Position numbers and translations under genes: made by a program
Origin: Archangium sp.
GTDB lineage: Bacteria > Myxococcota > Myxococcia > Myxococcales > Myxococcaceae
NCBI GenBank assembly: GCA_016793525.1
Contig: JAEUJT010000373.1
Span: 1-10,362 of the forward strand
Length of the DNA stretch: 10,362 nucleotides
Direction of reading: 5' to 3'
Shown: positions 1 to 7,587 of the stretch, in pieces
Numbering within the stretch: the stretch's first letter is position 1
How the letters are laid out: each line of letters opens with the position of its first letter
Notes under the pieces: model-generated
Seen by the model: only the letters and a program-made list of their open reading frames with translations
The model's database searches: none
Told to the model about the DNA's origin: nothing

Positions 1-929
<929 letters not shown>

Positions 930-932
930 GGG

Positions 933-1763
933 TCACCCGAGCTGCAGCACGACACCCTCGCGGGCAGGCTCGGCGCGAGCGAAGCGGCGCTTGGCGACCT
1001 CCGCCATGGCCTCGACCGCTTCGTCGCTGTGCCCAGGGTCGTGGTGAAAGAGGAACAGCCGCTGCGCGCTCACCGCCTCAGCGATGTCGGCCGCATCGAG
1101 GTTGGTGGAATGCCCCCAGCCGCGCCGCGGAGGCCCGGACCGGCCTTCATACTCGTCCCGTGTGTACTGCGCGTCGAGCACCAGCGCGTCGACCCCCTCG
1201 AGCACGCGCGCCAGCGGAGAAGCCATCGACGTCGCGGTGAGCTCGACGTCGGTGCAGTACGCGAGGCGCTGCCCGTCGGCCTCCACGTGGTACCCGACGC
1301 AGCCTTGCGGGTGCGGCAGCTCCATCGGGGTGATCCGAAACGGCCCCACCTCGAACACGTGGCCCGGCACCGCGTCAGCAAACGTCATCGCCGCGCGCAT
1401 CGCCGAGAGCGGCACCGGAAACGCCGGCGGCTCCATCTGCGTCGCGAGCACCGAGGCGAGCTGCTGCGCCCCACCCATTCCCGGCCCGTAGAGCGCGAGC
1501 GACGTGTCGGGCCGGTACGCCGGCGCAAAGAAAGGGAAGCCCTGCACGTGGTCCCAGTGCAGGTGCGAGAAGAGCATCGTGGTGTTGACCGGGGGCTCGC
1601 GCAGCAGCGCCTCTCCAAGCCCGCGCACGCCGGTGCCCGCGTCGAGAATGAGCCGGTGCCCCTGGCTCGTCACTTCTACGCACGAGGTGTTGCCGCCGAT
1701 GCGCGCGATGGCTGCGCTCGACGACGCGATGCTGCCGCGCACGCCCCAGAACCGAAACTCCAT
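933..1763 (-). CDS. MBL-fold metallo-hydrolase
   Basis: A 276-residue metallo-beta-lactamase-fold hydrolase, probably binding two metal ions in the cytoplasm. It begins with the FWGVRGS and GGNTSC motifs typical of a common bacterial MBL subfamily. Visible metal ligands are HLHWDH (67-72), a His in LPHPQG (about 151), the Asp of CTDVE (about 172) and the C-terminal HHDPGH (240-245); GWGHST (about 215-220) is a further conserved block. The subfamily is related to cyclic-phosphodiesterase and RNase Z-like MBL enzymes, but the substrate is unknown. The start at 1763 is chosen because GGGGAG lies 6 nt upstream and the family motif follows at once. The frame stays open upstream to 1904 and would add 47 residues including a hydrophobic stretch; I regard that as non-coding. 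The stop is 3 nt before the GAF/sigma-54 regulator, so the two are probably cotranscribed. Confidence 0.93.
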   Translation of the reverse strand: MEFRFWGVRGSIASSSAAIARIGGNTSCVEVTSQGHRLILDAGTGVRGLGEALLREPPVNTTMLFSHLHWDHVQGFPFFAPAYRPDTSLALYGPGMGGAQQLASVLATQMEPPAFPVPLSAMRAAMTFADAVPGHVFEVGPFRITPMELPHPQGCVGYHVEADGQRLAYCTDVELTATSMASPLARVLEGVDALVLDAQYTRDEYEGRSGPPRRGWGHSTNLDAADIAEAVSAQRLFLFHHDPGHSDEAVEAMAEVAKRRFARAEPAREGVVLQLG

Positions 1764-1872
1764 GACGAACTCCCCGGTGTGTGGCGCGCCGGGAGTGACG
1801 GCCACGCCGAGGGAGAGAGCAAGCAGGAGGCCGCCGGCAACCGCGCAGAACGCAACGGGGTGAGGTGGGTCA

Positions 1873-1903
1873 CCTGCTCCATAGTGGAGCGCCCCCTGCT
1901 CCA
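1873..1903. repeat. Direct repeat plus inverted repeat between two minus-strand genes
   Basis: The 9-mer CCTGCTCCA occurs at 1873-1881 and again at 1895-1903, a 22-bp offset (about two helical turns). Between them TGGAGC (1885-1890) pairs with GCTCCA (1876-1881) across TAG, giving a perfect 6-bp inverted repeat. The cluster sits in the 147-nt gap between the transglutaminase-like stop and the MBL start. It could be an operator for the MBL-GAF pair or part of a transcript hairpin; no U-tract follows, so an intrinsic terminator is not supported. Confidence 0.4.
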
Positions 1904-1910
1904 AACTGGC

Positions 1911-2546
1911 TCACCCCTTCGACGGCTTCCAGGTGCCCGCGAAGTCGGTGCCGACGGTGTGGCCTTCCCAGGTGCGCGCATCGACGAGGCCGAGCCGGGC
2001 CACCTGGGAGCGAGTGAGCAGCGGCGCGTGTGGGCTCGCGTCGAGCGCGTCGGCGATGGCGTTCATCGCGTCGTCTTCGGTCCTCCACTCGAGCCGCTCG
2101 AAGGAACGGAGCCGCACCGGCCGCGATACGGAGCGCAACGTGCGCTCACGCTCGGTGTTGAAGTAGCCCTCGAAGTACGACATCGCCAGCTCCCGCAGCG
2201 AGCGGTTGTCGGGGTCTCTGCAGCGCAGCCCCTCGAAGTTCGACTTGGCGACGGCGCCCCACGCGCCCTCTCGGCGGTACACGGCGAGCACGTGGTCGTC
2301 GTCACGCACCGCGCGCAGGTCGACCAGCAGCGGCTCGAAGCCGAGGCGCTCGAGCACGGCGGCGGCCAACATCGCGCCATCGAAGCAGTGGGCCTTGCGA
2401 TCTCTCAGCACGCTTCGCGGAGAACGGTAGATGGCCTCGCTGCTGTAGGCCGTGGCGTCGAGAAAGGCCTGCACGTGGCCCGGAGTGCGCAGCTTCGCCA
2501 GGGCCTTGCGCTCAGCCGCGGTCCACGGGTTGGGAAGAGAAGTCAC
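1911..2546 (-). CDS. Transglutaminase-like (papain-fold) domain protein
   Basis: A 211-residue soluble protein without signal peptide or membrane segment. The central part has the order expected of a transglutaminase-like Cys-His core. AHCFDGA places Cys54 at the N-terminus of a helix (about 54-68), followed by a strand, then DDDHVLAVY with His85, then AVAKSNFEGL, where Asn103 or a nearby residue could complete the site. The blocks SLREL and SYFEGYFN (about 116-130) look strongly conserved in hypothetical proteins of this type as I recall them. Whether it is a protease, amidase or inactive is unknown. The start is GTG at 2546, preceded by GAGGG 5 nt upstream. The frame is open further upstream but lies antisense to the divergent lipoprotein gene. 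It may or may not share a transcript with the MBL gene 147 nt downstream. Confidence 0.8.
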   Translation of the reverse strand: MTSLPNPWTAAERKALAKLRTPGHVQAFLDATAYSSEAIYRSPRSVLRDRKAHCFDGAMLAAAVLERLGFEPLLVDLRAVRDDDHVLAVYRREGAWGAVAKSNFEGLRCRDPDNRSLRELAMSYFEGYFNTERERTLRSVSRPVRLRSFERLEWRTEDDAMNAIADALDASPHAPLLTRSQVARLGLVDARTWEGHTVGTDFAGTWKPSKG

Positions 2547-2640
2547 GCGCGCCCTCGTAGACCACCGCAGCCGGCCGGGGAACGGCGGTCGGCGCGCCAG
2601 CCCTTGACGATGGAGGGAGATGTAGGCAAGAGCCCCACCT
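2547..2640 (+). promoter_or_regulatory. Divergent promoter region with TTGACG -35-like element
   Basis: This 94-nt gap separates the GTG of the transglutaminase-like gene from the ATG of the lipoprotein gene, so promoters for both directions should lie here. On the plus strand TTGACG (2604-2609) resembles a -35 hexamer. The hexamer 17 nt further on (2627-2632, CAAGAG) is a poor -10. If that spacing is right, transcription would start almost at the ATG at 2641, which has no Shine-Dalgarno sequence directly upstream. GGAGGGAG (2612-2619) lies too far upstream for 2641 and precedes an ATG followed at once by TAG. Confidence 0.3.
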
Positions 2641-3723
2641 ATGAATTTGCGCGATGAATTCAAGCGGTTGGCGGTGGTTGCGGCGATGGCGTTGGCGGCG
2701 TGCGGCGGCCCCGACGCGGGCTTGATGAGCGACGACGTCGACGGCGACGAGTGGGTGCAGGGCGAAGACGAGCTCACCACGGCCTCGCACCGCGTCAGCG
2801 TGTGGTTCCCGCAGGCCAAGGGCAATGTCTGGGTGTTCGAGTCGGGCAGCGCCACGCGCACGCTGCGCCTGAACAACGTCACGCCTGGCATGGCGACCCT
2901 CGAAGGCCTGTACCCGAGCGCGCTGTGGCTGGGCACGAACGACGAGACGGCGACCACGCTGCAGGGTTGGGACGAGACGACGTCGAACTGGCTGCCGTGG
3001 ATGCGCTTCGGCTTCGTGTCGACCTCGTGGAACTACGGCACCGCGGCATGCACCGGCTCGGTGATGAAGCGTACGGCCACGGGCGCGGTGGTGGCGAGCA
3101 AGGCCGGCACGTTCTCCGACACCCGCACCATCTCCGTCACCCAGGTGACGAAGCCGAACGTGCGCTGCGCGGCGCCGGCCATCACCGAGCTGACCTTCGC
3201 GGCCAACGTGGGCCTGGTGGCGTTTCGCACCGGCAAGGGTGAACGCTTCACGCTCCGCTCGGCGACGGTGGGCGGCAAGACGATTCCCGGCTCGGTCTCG
3301 GCGGCGCTGACCTTCGACAAGTCGAGCTACACCAGCAAGCCGAACACCATTCGCTGCATCACCACGCCCTGCCCCAGCAACGCGCAGACGGCGGTGGCCA
3401 AGGCGAAGTTCACGGTGACGAACAGCACCTCGTCGTCGGTGACCTGGCGCTTCAACACCGGCTGTCAGTTCGATCTCGACCTGGTGACCAGCGGCGGCAC
3501 CGTGGTGAAGCGCCTCTCGACCGAACGCGCGTGCACCGAGGCGTTGACCCAGCTGACGTTGGCCGCCGGCGCCTCGAAGGTCTACACGTTCGACGTGCCG
3601 CTGCACGACCGCGACCTGCTGCAGCTCGACGGCAGCTACACGGCCCGCGCGCGCCTCATCGCCACGAACACCAGCCCGACCTCGCCCACCGCGACGACGA
3701 CGCTGTCTGTCCGCGTGCAGTGA
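2641..3723 (+). CDS. Lipoprotein with C-terminal BsuPI-type domain
   Basis: A 360-residue secreted lipoprotein. The N-terminus has basic residues, a hydrophobic stretch and the lipobox LAAC with Cys21 as the lipidation site. An acidic linker follows (about 25-45, rich in D and E), then a beta-rich region of unknown fold (about 48-215). The C-terminal 253-340 resembles the BsuPI family (named after a Bacillus intracellular proteinase inhibitor): alternating FTVTN, QFDLDLV, a G-V-V-R-L strand and a final YTARARL strand. Inhibitor activity is not implied for distant members. Six cysteines besides Cys21 (137, 176, 239, 244, 275, 298) could form three disulfides, fitting an extracytoplasmic location; CITTPC lies just before the BsuPI part. 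The ATG at 2641 is set by the signal peptide; there is no clear Shine-Dalgarno. Its stop overlaps the start of the downstream methyltransferase-like gene. Confidence 0.85.
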   Translation: MNLRDEFKRLAVVAAMALAACGGPDAGLMSDDVDGDEWVQGEDELTTASHRVSVWFPQAKGNVWVFESGSATRTLRLNNVTPGMATLEGLYPSALWLGTNDETATTLQGWDETTSNWLPWMRFGFVSTSWNYGTAACTGSVMKRTATGAVVASKAGTFSDTRTISVTQVTKPNVRCAAPAITELTFAANVGLVAFRTGKGERFTLRSATVGGKTIPGSVSAALTFDKSSYTSKPNTIRCITTPCPSNAQTAVAKAKFTVTNSTSSSVTWRFNTGCQFDLDLVTSGGTVVKRLSTERACTEALTQLTLAAGASKVYTFDVPLHDRDLLQLDGSYTARARLIATNTSPTSPTATTTLSVRVQ

Positions 3724-4475
3724 GCGGTCTGCGGGGTCGCACCCGCGCCGGACGACTCGCCCCCATTGAACGGTGGATGCGTGACGCCGTGCCGCTCGCG
3801 CCGGGCGCGTGCGTCATCGACGTCGGTCTCGGAGACACGCCGGTCACCACGGTGGAGTGGAGCCAATCGCTCGGGCCCTCCGTCGAGGTCCTCGGCGTCG
3901 ACAGCGAGCCGGAGCGTGTTGCGACCGCGCAGGTGCACGCGACCACGTCGCTTCGCTTCTCGACCGTTGAAGCTGTCGAGCGTGGTCGCGCGTCGCTCAT
4001 TCGCGCGATGAACGTGCTGCGCGGCGGCACCGTCGAGAACGCCCGAGCGCGCTGCGCAACGTGGGGCACCTGGCTCGCCGAGAGTGGCCTTTTGGTCGAA
4101 GGGAGCACCGACACCGAGGGCCACGTGACGGCGGCGCAGCTGCTGCGGCGTCGAGGTGGAGTGCTCCTGCGCGAGGGCCTTCTCTTTCACACCGACTTCA
4201 CGCGCGGTTTCTCTCCGTGGCTTTTCCGCGACTGGCTGCCACGCGAGTTCCGCCGCGGGGTGACGCCGGTGCATGCCTTCTTGGCGGCGTGGAGCGCGGT
4301 GTGTGACGCGCTCCCTGCGGGGCTCACGCCAGTGCAGCGCTTCGAGGCCAGCGTGCCGCAGCTCCACGACGTGGAGCGCGTGGGTTCGTCGGTGGTGTGG
4401 CGGTCTGCGCCGCACACGTGGTCTTCTTGGGCGCCGGACAACGCCGCTCGAGGGCGACACCGAGCAGACGGTTGA
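3720..4475 (+). CDS. Class I SAM-dependent methyltransferase-like protein
   Basis: A 251-residue cytoplasmic protein with a Rossmann-type methyltransferase signature: motif I DVGLGDTP (34-41), an acidic residue ending strand 2 in VLGVD (Asp61), and the block IRAMNVLRGG followed by SGLLVEGSTDTEG (about 94-134). That order matches a family of uncharacterised class I methyltransferases that I recall as common in actinobacteria. A late block (about 172-190, LPREF and PVHAFLAAW) fits the same family. The substrate is unknown. The start is GTG at 3720, which overlaps the upstream TGA by 4 nt (GTGA); no Shine-Dalgarno is seen, so translation is probably coupled to the lipoprotein gene. From about codon 235 onward the codons lose their G/C-ending preference (TCT, GCT, CGA, GCA, GGT), suggesting that the last 15-20 residues are not ancestral. 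Confidence 0.82.
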   Translation: MSGLRGRTRAGRLAPIERWMRDAVPLAPGACVIDVGLGDTPVTTVEWSQSLGPSVEVLGVDSEPERVATAQVHATTSLRFSTVEAVERGRASLIRAMNVLRGGTVENARARCATWGTWLAESGLLVEGSTDTEGHVTAAQLLRRRGGVLLREGLLFHTDFTRGFSPWLFRDWLPREFRRGVTPVHAFLAAWSAVCDALPAGLTPVQRFEASVPQLHDVERVGSSVVWRSAPHTWSSWAPDNAARGRHRADG

Positions 4476-4545
4476 CCGCGTCGCTGATGGGCAGGTCCTC
4501 CGCTTTCGCGAGCGAGCAGGTGATCGCGTTCACGGTGAGCCGCAT
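4324..4545 (-). CDS. Possible small antisense ORF, or remnant, overlapping the methyltransferase 3' end
   Basis: A 73-codon frame starting at ATG 4545 and convergent with the methyltransferase-like gene, which it overlaps by about 150 nt. Its first 47 or so codons, down to about 4402, end almost always in G or C, as expected for a real gene in this genome; after that the preference disappears. The N-terminus (MRLTVNAITCSL, then DLPISDAVNRLLG) looks like ordinary protein, while the C-terminal half is low-complexity P/A/R sequence typical of an antisense shadow. There is no Shine-Dalgarno. I recognise no family. It may be a small gene, the surviving 5' end of a decayed gene, or chance. Confidence 0.25.
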   Translation of the reverse strand: MRLTVNAITCSLAKAEDLPISDAVNRLLGVALERRCPAPKKTTCAAQTATPPTNPRAPRRGAAARWPRSAALA

Positions 4546-4613
4546 GCCGTGACGATACGGTGTCGTGGTGCGGTGGTGCAGTGACCAGGAGTGGCGCCTC
4601 GCCAGCGACGCCG

Positions 4614-4619
4614 TACACT
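4614..4619 (+). promoter_or_regulatory. Possible -10 element before the Omp85 gene
   Basis: TACACT lies 6 nt upstream of the GTG at 4626, matching four of six positions of the -10 consensus. No good -35 is seen at 16-18 nt spacing. If used, transcription would begin at or near the GTG, giving a leaderless mRNA, which would agree with the lack of a Shine-Dalgarno there. The rest of the 150-nt gap after the methyltransferase gene shows no clear terminator. Confidence 0.22.
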
Positions 4620-4625
4620 CGCCCC

Positions 4626-6341
4626 GTGGTCAGCGCGCTCCTGTGGTGTGTGTTGGCGCAGGCGCCTGACGCGGGCACGGTGCCGTACGAAGACCGGCTC
4701 ATCGCGTGGGGCCTCGAGCAGCACGGCCGCGCCCTCCACCCCGCGCCTGACGGCCAGCGCATCGACGAGGTGCTCATCGCCTCGGAGAACATCTTCGCGC
4801 CGTCAGATTCATGGCCGCTGTTCCTCAACTGGTTCCACGCGCGCACCCGCGAGTCGGTGATTCGCCGCGAGGTGTTGCTCGCCCCGGGAGACACCTGGAC
4901 GCCCGCGCGGGTGATGGAAACCGAGCGCAACCTGCGGCGCCTCTTCATTCTCGCGGTGGTGAAGGTGGTGCCCGTCACCTCTCCGAGTGGCGGCGTGGCG
5001 GCGCTGGTGGTGACGAAAGACCGCTGGAGCCTGCGCCTGAGCAACAGCTTCACGCTCGTCGGGCCGCTGCTCCAACAACTCCGCCTCTCGCTGACGGAGA
5101 TCAACTTCAACGGCTGGGGGCAAAACGCGTCGCTCGACTTCCAGCTGCGGCTCGACACGCTCAGCTTCGGGCAGACCTTCATCGAGCGGCGGCTCTTCGG
5201 CAGCCGGCTGTACTTCGGAGAAACCGCGTCCATCATTCTCAACCGACAGACGGGGAAGCCCGAAGGCACCGTGGGCACGATCACCTTCGGCCGGCCGGTC
5301 ATCACGCTCGACCAGACGTGGGGGTTTCTCGCCACCGCCGACTGGAATCTCCGACGACGGCGCGTCTTCCGCGGGGCCGACATCTGGCAACTGGAGGACC
5401 CCAGCTCCACCACGGGCGAGACGGTGCCGCTGGTGTACGACGTGCGCGAGATCTCTGCGGAGGCGAGCGTCACGCGCAGCTTCGGGAGGGCGCTCAAGCT
5501 CGACCTCACGGGCGCGCTCGGGGGCTACACCCGCCAGTACGCGCCTCCGCCGGGCACGCTCAGCGACGAGCAGTCGGCGTGGCTGACCGCGACCTACCTG
5601 CCGCGCTCGGAGAACGTCACCTACGCCTCCGCGTACGCGCGCGCCTTCCCGGCCGACTTCATCATCTTGCGCAACATCGACGCCTTCGAGCTGTCGGAGG
5701 ACTACCAGGTGGGCTGGCTCGCGCAGGCCGGCGTGCGCTGGGCGTTTCCCCTCCCCTTCGCGCCGTCGAGCTTCGTGGAGGGCGCCGCCGCGCTGCGCTA
5801 CCGGCTCTACCGAGGCGACGACCTCCTCACGATGACGGTGGCCGCTGGAGCGCGTGCGCGCCCCGGCCAGTCACTGGCGAACCAACACGTCGCGGCCGAG
5901 GTGAGCAACTACTCCCCGCTCGTCTACGGAGGCCGCTTCGTGGTGCGCGTGCTGCTCGACGTGATTCAGAACGACCTCAACAACCGGCAGGTGTTGCTCG
6001 GAGGCTCCACCGGCCTGCGCGGCGCGTACGCGGAGCAATTCACCGGGCGGAACCTGGTGTTGGGCAACGTAGAGTATCGCACCCGCGCGATTGAAATTCT
6101 GACCACCTGGTTCGGCCTGGTCGCCTTCTACGACGTGGGTTCGGCGTACGACGTGCGGCCGGTGCTGACGCATTCGGTGGGCATCGGGCTGCGCGTCATG
6201 TTGCCGCACTTGAATCGCGAGGTGCTCCGCTTCGACTTCGGCATCGTGCTGGCGGGGCCGGGGCCCGGGGTGGACCGCCTCAACGCGAGCTGGTCGCAGG
6301 TGACCGACATTCGCCCCACGTTTCTCGACCAGCCGATGTGA
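4626..6341 (+). CDS. Omp85-superfamily (BamA/TamA/ShlB-like) outer-membrane protein, single POTRA
   Basis: About 571 residues. A short hydrophobic N-terminus ending in AQA probably serves as a Sec signal. One POTRA-like domain follows (about 46-133: VLIASENIF, then REVLLAPGDTW, ERNLRRL and KVVPV), after which the sequence is dominated by alternating beta strands consistent with a C-terminal barrel. Near the C-terminus GGSTGLRGAY (about 460-469) matches the conserved loop-6 (V/I)RG(F/Y) motif of Omp85 proteins. A single POTRA argues against BamA itself, which has five. It could be a two-partner secretion transporter, a lipid-transfer or assembly protein, or a relative of PlpD-type barrels. The start is uncertain: GTG 4626 gives the most compact signal, while GTG 4581 or 4560 would add a basic n-region. 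No Shine-Dalgarno is evident. The DUF1615 lipoprotein gene begins 4 nt after the stop. Confidence 0.9.
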   Translation: MVSALLWCVLAQAPDAGTVPYEDRLIAWGLEQHGRALHPAPDGQRIDEVLIASENIFAPSDSWPLFLNWFHARTRESVIRREVLLAPGDTWTPARVMETERNLRRLFILAVVKVVPVTSPSGGVAALVVTKDRWSLRLSNSFTLVGPLLQQLRLSLTEINFNGWGQNASLDFQLRLDTLSFGQTFIERRLFGSRLYFGETASIILNRQTGKPEGTVGTITFGRPVITLDQTWGFLATADWNLRRRRVFRGADIWQLEDPSSTTGETVPLVYDVREISAEASVTRSFGRALKLDLTGALGGYTRQYAPPPGTLSDEQSAWLTATYLPRSENVTYASAYARAFPADFIILRNIDAFELSEDYQVGWLAQAGVRWAFPLPFAPSSFVEGAAALRYRLYRGDDLLTMTVAAGARARPGQSLANQHVAAEVSNYSPLVYGGRFVVRVLLDVIQNDLNNRQVLLGGSTGLRGAYAEQFTGRNLVLGNVEYRTRAIEILTTWFGLVAFYDVGSAYDVRPVLTHSVGIGLRVMLPHLNREVLRFDFGIVLAGPGPGVDRLNASWSQVTDIRPTFLDQPM

Positions 6342-6345
6342 TGTG

Positions 6346-7515
6346 ATGCGCTCCATGCGCTGGGTGCTGCTGGTGTGCGTGGTGACGACAGGCTGTGTGC
6401 ACACGGCACGCCCCGACGTGCGCCCCGAGTTGTCGGTTGCCCAGGTTGTGCCGCTGTTCCCCCAGAAGGTGCACGACGCCGATGGCTGGGCCAGAGACCT
6501 GGTGCTCGCGCTGCAGACCAACCGGTTACCTGTCGACGTGCAGCACGTCTGCTCGGTCATCGCGGTGGCAGAACAAGAGTCGGGCCTTCAAGCGAACCCA
6601 GCCGTGGCCGGACTGCCCGCCATCGCGCGCTCGAGCCTGGCGGAGAAGGCGAAGGCGCTCGGCCCTCTCGGCCCTCCGCTGCTCGCGAAGTTGCTTGAAG
6701 GAACAGCCCCCGGCACATCGACGACGTTCGATCAGCGCATCGACACCTTGCGCACCGAAGCCGACCTCGACCTGCTGTTCCGCGACATCTTGGCCGACCA
6801 CCAGCGGCGTAGCCCGGTGCTCTACGCGGCGGCAAATGTGGGGGCGACGCTGTTCAGCTCCGGCAGCTTCGAAGACCGGAACCCAGTGACCACCGCGGGC
6901 TCGATGCAGGTCAGCGTTCGGTTCGCCGAAGCGCACGCCCGCCAGCTGCGCCGCGACGTCGAGCGCGTTCGCGATGAGCTGTACACCCGCGCCGGAGGGC
7001 TCCTCTACGGCTCGGCCCGGCTGTGGGCGTTCGAGGCCGGCTATGCGTCGATGCGGTTCCGCTTCGCCGACTACAACGCCGGCCCGTTCGCGAGCCGCAA
7101 CGCTGCTTTTCAGGAGCAGCTCGGGGCGCTGACCCACACCACGCTCGCGCTCGACGGAGACCTGCTGGCGTACGACCCCGACGGCGACGTGAAGTCGACC
7201 GAAACCAAGTCGATGGCGGCGCTCCAGCAGTTCCGCGATGACTTCGCCGCCACCTTGCTTCGCCCCGGGCAGGTCGAGCGCGACGCGAAGAAAGAGAAGA
7301 CCGAGGCCTTCGAGCACACCCAGACTTGGGCGGTGGTGAAGGCGGCGTACTCGGCGAAGTTCAAGCCCGATGCGGCCTACGCTCGGCTCCCCGTGGTGTC
7401 GCTCACGTCGCCCAAGCTCAAGCGGCCGATGTCGACCGCCACGTTCGCGGAGTCGGTCGAGCGCCGGTACACCTCATGTCTCAGGCGGGCGGGAGCCGAC
7501 GCCCCTTCGTCGTGA
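6346..7515 (+). CDS. DUF1615-type lipoprotein, possible lytic-transglycosylase-like fold
   Basis: A 389-residue lipoprotein: MRSMR, a hydrophobic core, then VTTGC with Cys17 as the lipidation site. The body carries the conserved blocks of the DUF1615 family: AVAEQESGL (about 74-82), NPAVAGLPAIA, RIDTLRTEADL, DRNPVTTAGSMQVS (about 177-190), GGLLYGSARL, RFADYNAGPFASRNAAFQ (about 239-256) and ALDGDLL. Three of these resemble, in the same order, soluble lytic transglycosylase motifs: ES with a catalytic Glu (Glu78 here), G-x-MQ, and YNAG. A peptidoglycan-cleaving role in the periplasm is therefore a reasonable inference, not proven. Possible starts are GTG 6343, ATG 6346 and ATG 6355; I use 6346. 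It follows the Omp85 stop by 4 nt within a GATGT-type tandem stretch and has no separate Shine-Dalgarno, so the two are probably one operon. The next gene is convergent. Confidence 0.9.
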   Translation: MRSMRWVLLVCVVTTGCVHTARPDVRPELSVAQVVPLFPQKVHDADGWARDLVLALQTNRLPVDVQHVCSVIAVAEQESGLQANPAVAGLPAIARSSLAEKAKALGPLGPPLLAKLLEGTAPGTSTTFDQRIDTLRTEADLDLLFRDILADHQRRSPVLYAAANVGATLFSSGSFEDRNPVTTAGSMQVSVRFAEAHARQLRRDVERVRDELYTRAGGLLYGSARLWAFEAGYASMRFRFADYNAGPFASRNAAFQEQLGALTHTTLALDGDLLAYDPDGDVKSTETKSMAALQQFRDDFAATLLRPGQVERDAKKEKTEAFEHTQTWAVVKAAYSAKFKPDAAYARLPVVSLTSPKLKRPMSTATFAESVERRYTSCLRRAGADAPSS

Positions 7516-7587
7516 CGCTGTACGGCTGGCCGCCGCGATGTACGCCTCGACGGATTCAGCAGCTCGTCGGCGCAAAGCGCGTCACCG

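Noticed and set aside
1029..2657. A 542-codon plus-strand open frame
   Set aside because: It is antisense to the MBL and transglutaminase-like genes, has an Arg/His/Glu-rich composition typical of shadow frames in GC-rich DNA, and shows no domain pattern.
2512..3606. A 364-codon minus-strand open frame opposite the lipoprotein gene
   Set aside because: Arg/His/Gly-rich low-complexity translation without motifs, whereas the plus strand encodes a clear lipobox and BsuPI-like domain.
4187..5509. A 440-codon minus-strand open frame spanning the methyltransferase and Omp85 genes
   Set aside because: Ser/Arg-rich shadow sequence lying across two recognisable plus-strand proteins.
4811..6094. A 427-codon plus-strand open frame inside the Omp85 gene
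   Set aside because: Frame-shifted shadow rich in Arg/Ala/His; the Omp85 frame explains the region.
6334..6348. GATGT tandem stretch between the Omp85 and DUF1615 genes, considered as a phase-variation repeat
   Set aside because: Only about two to three units; it is explained by the closely spaced stop and start codons.
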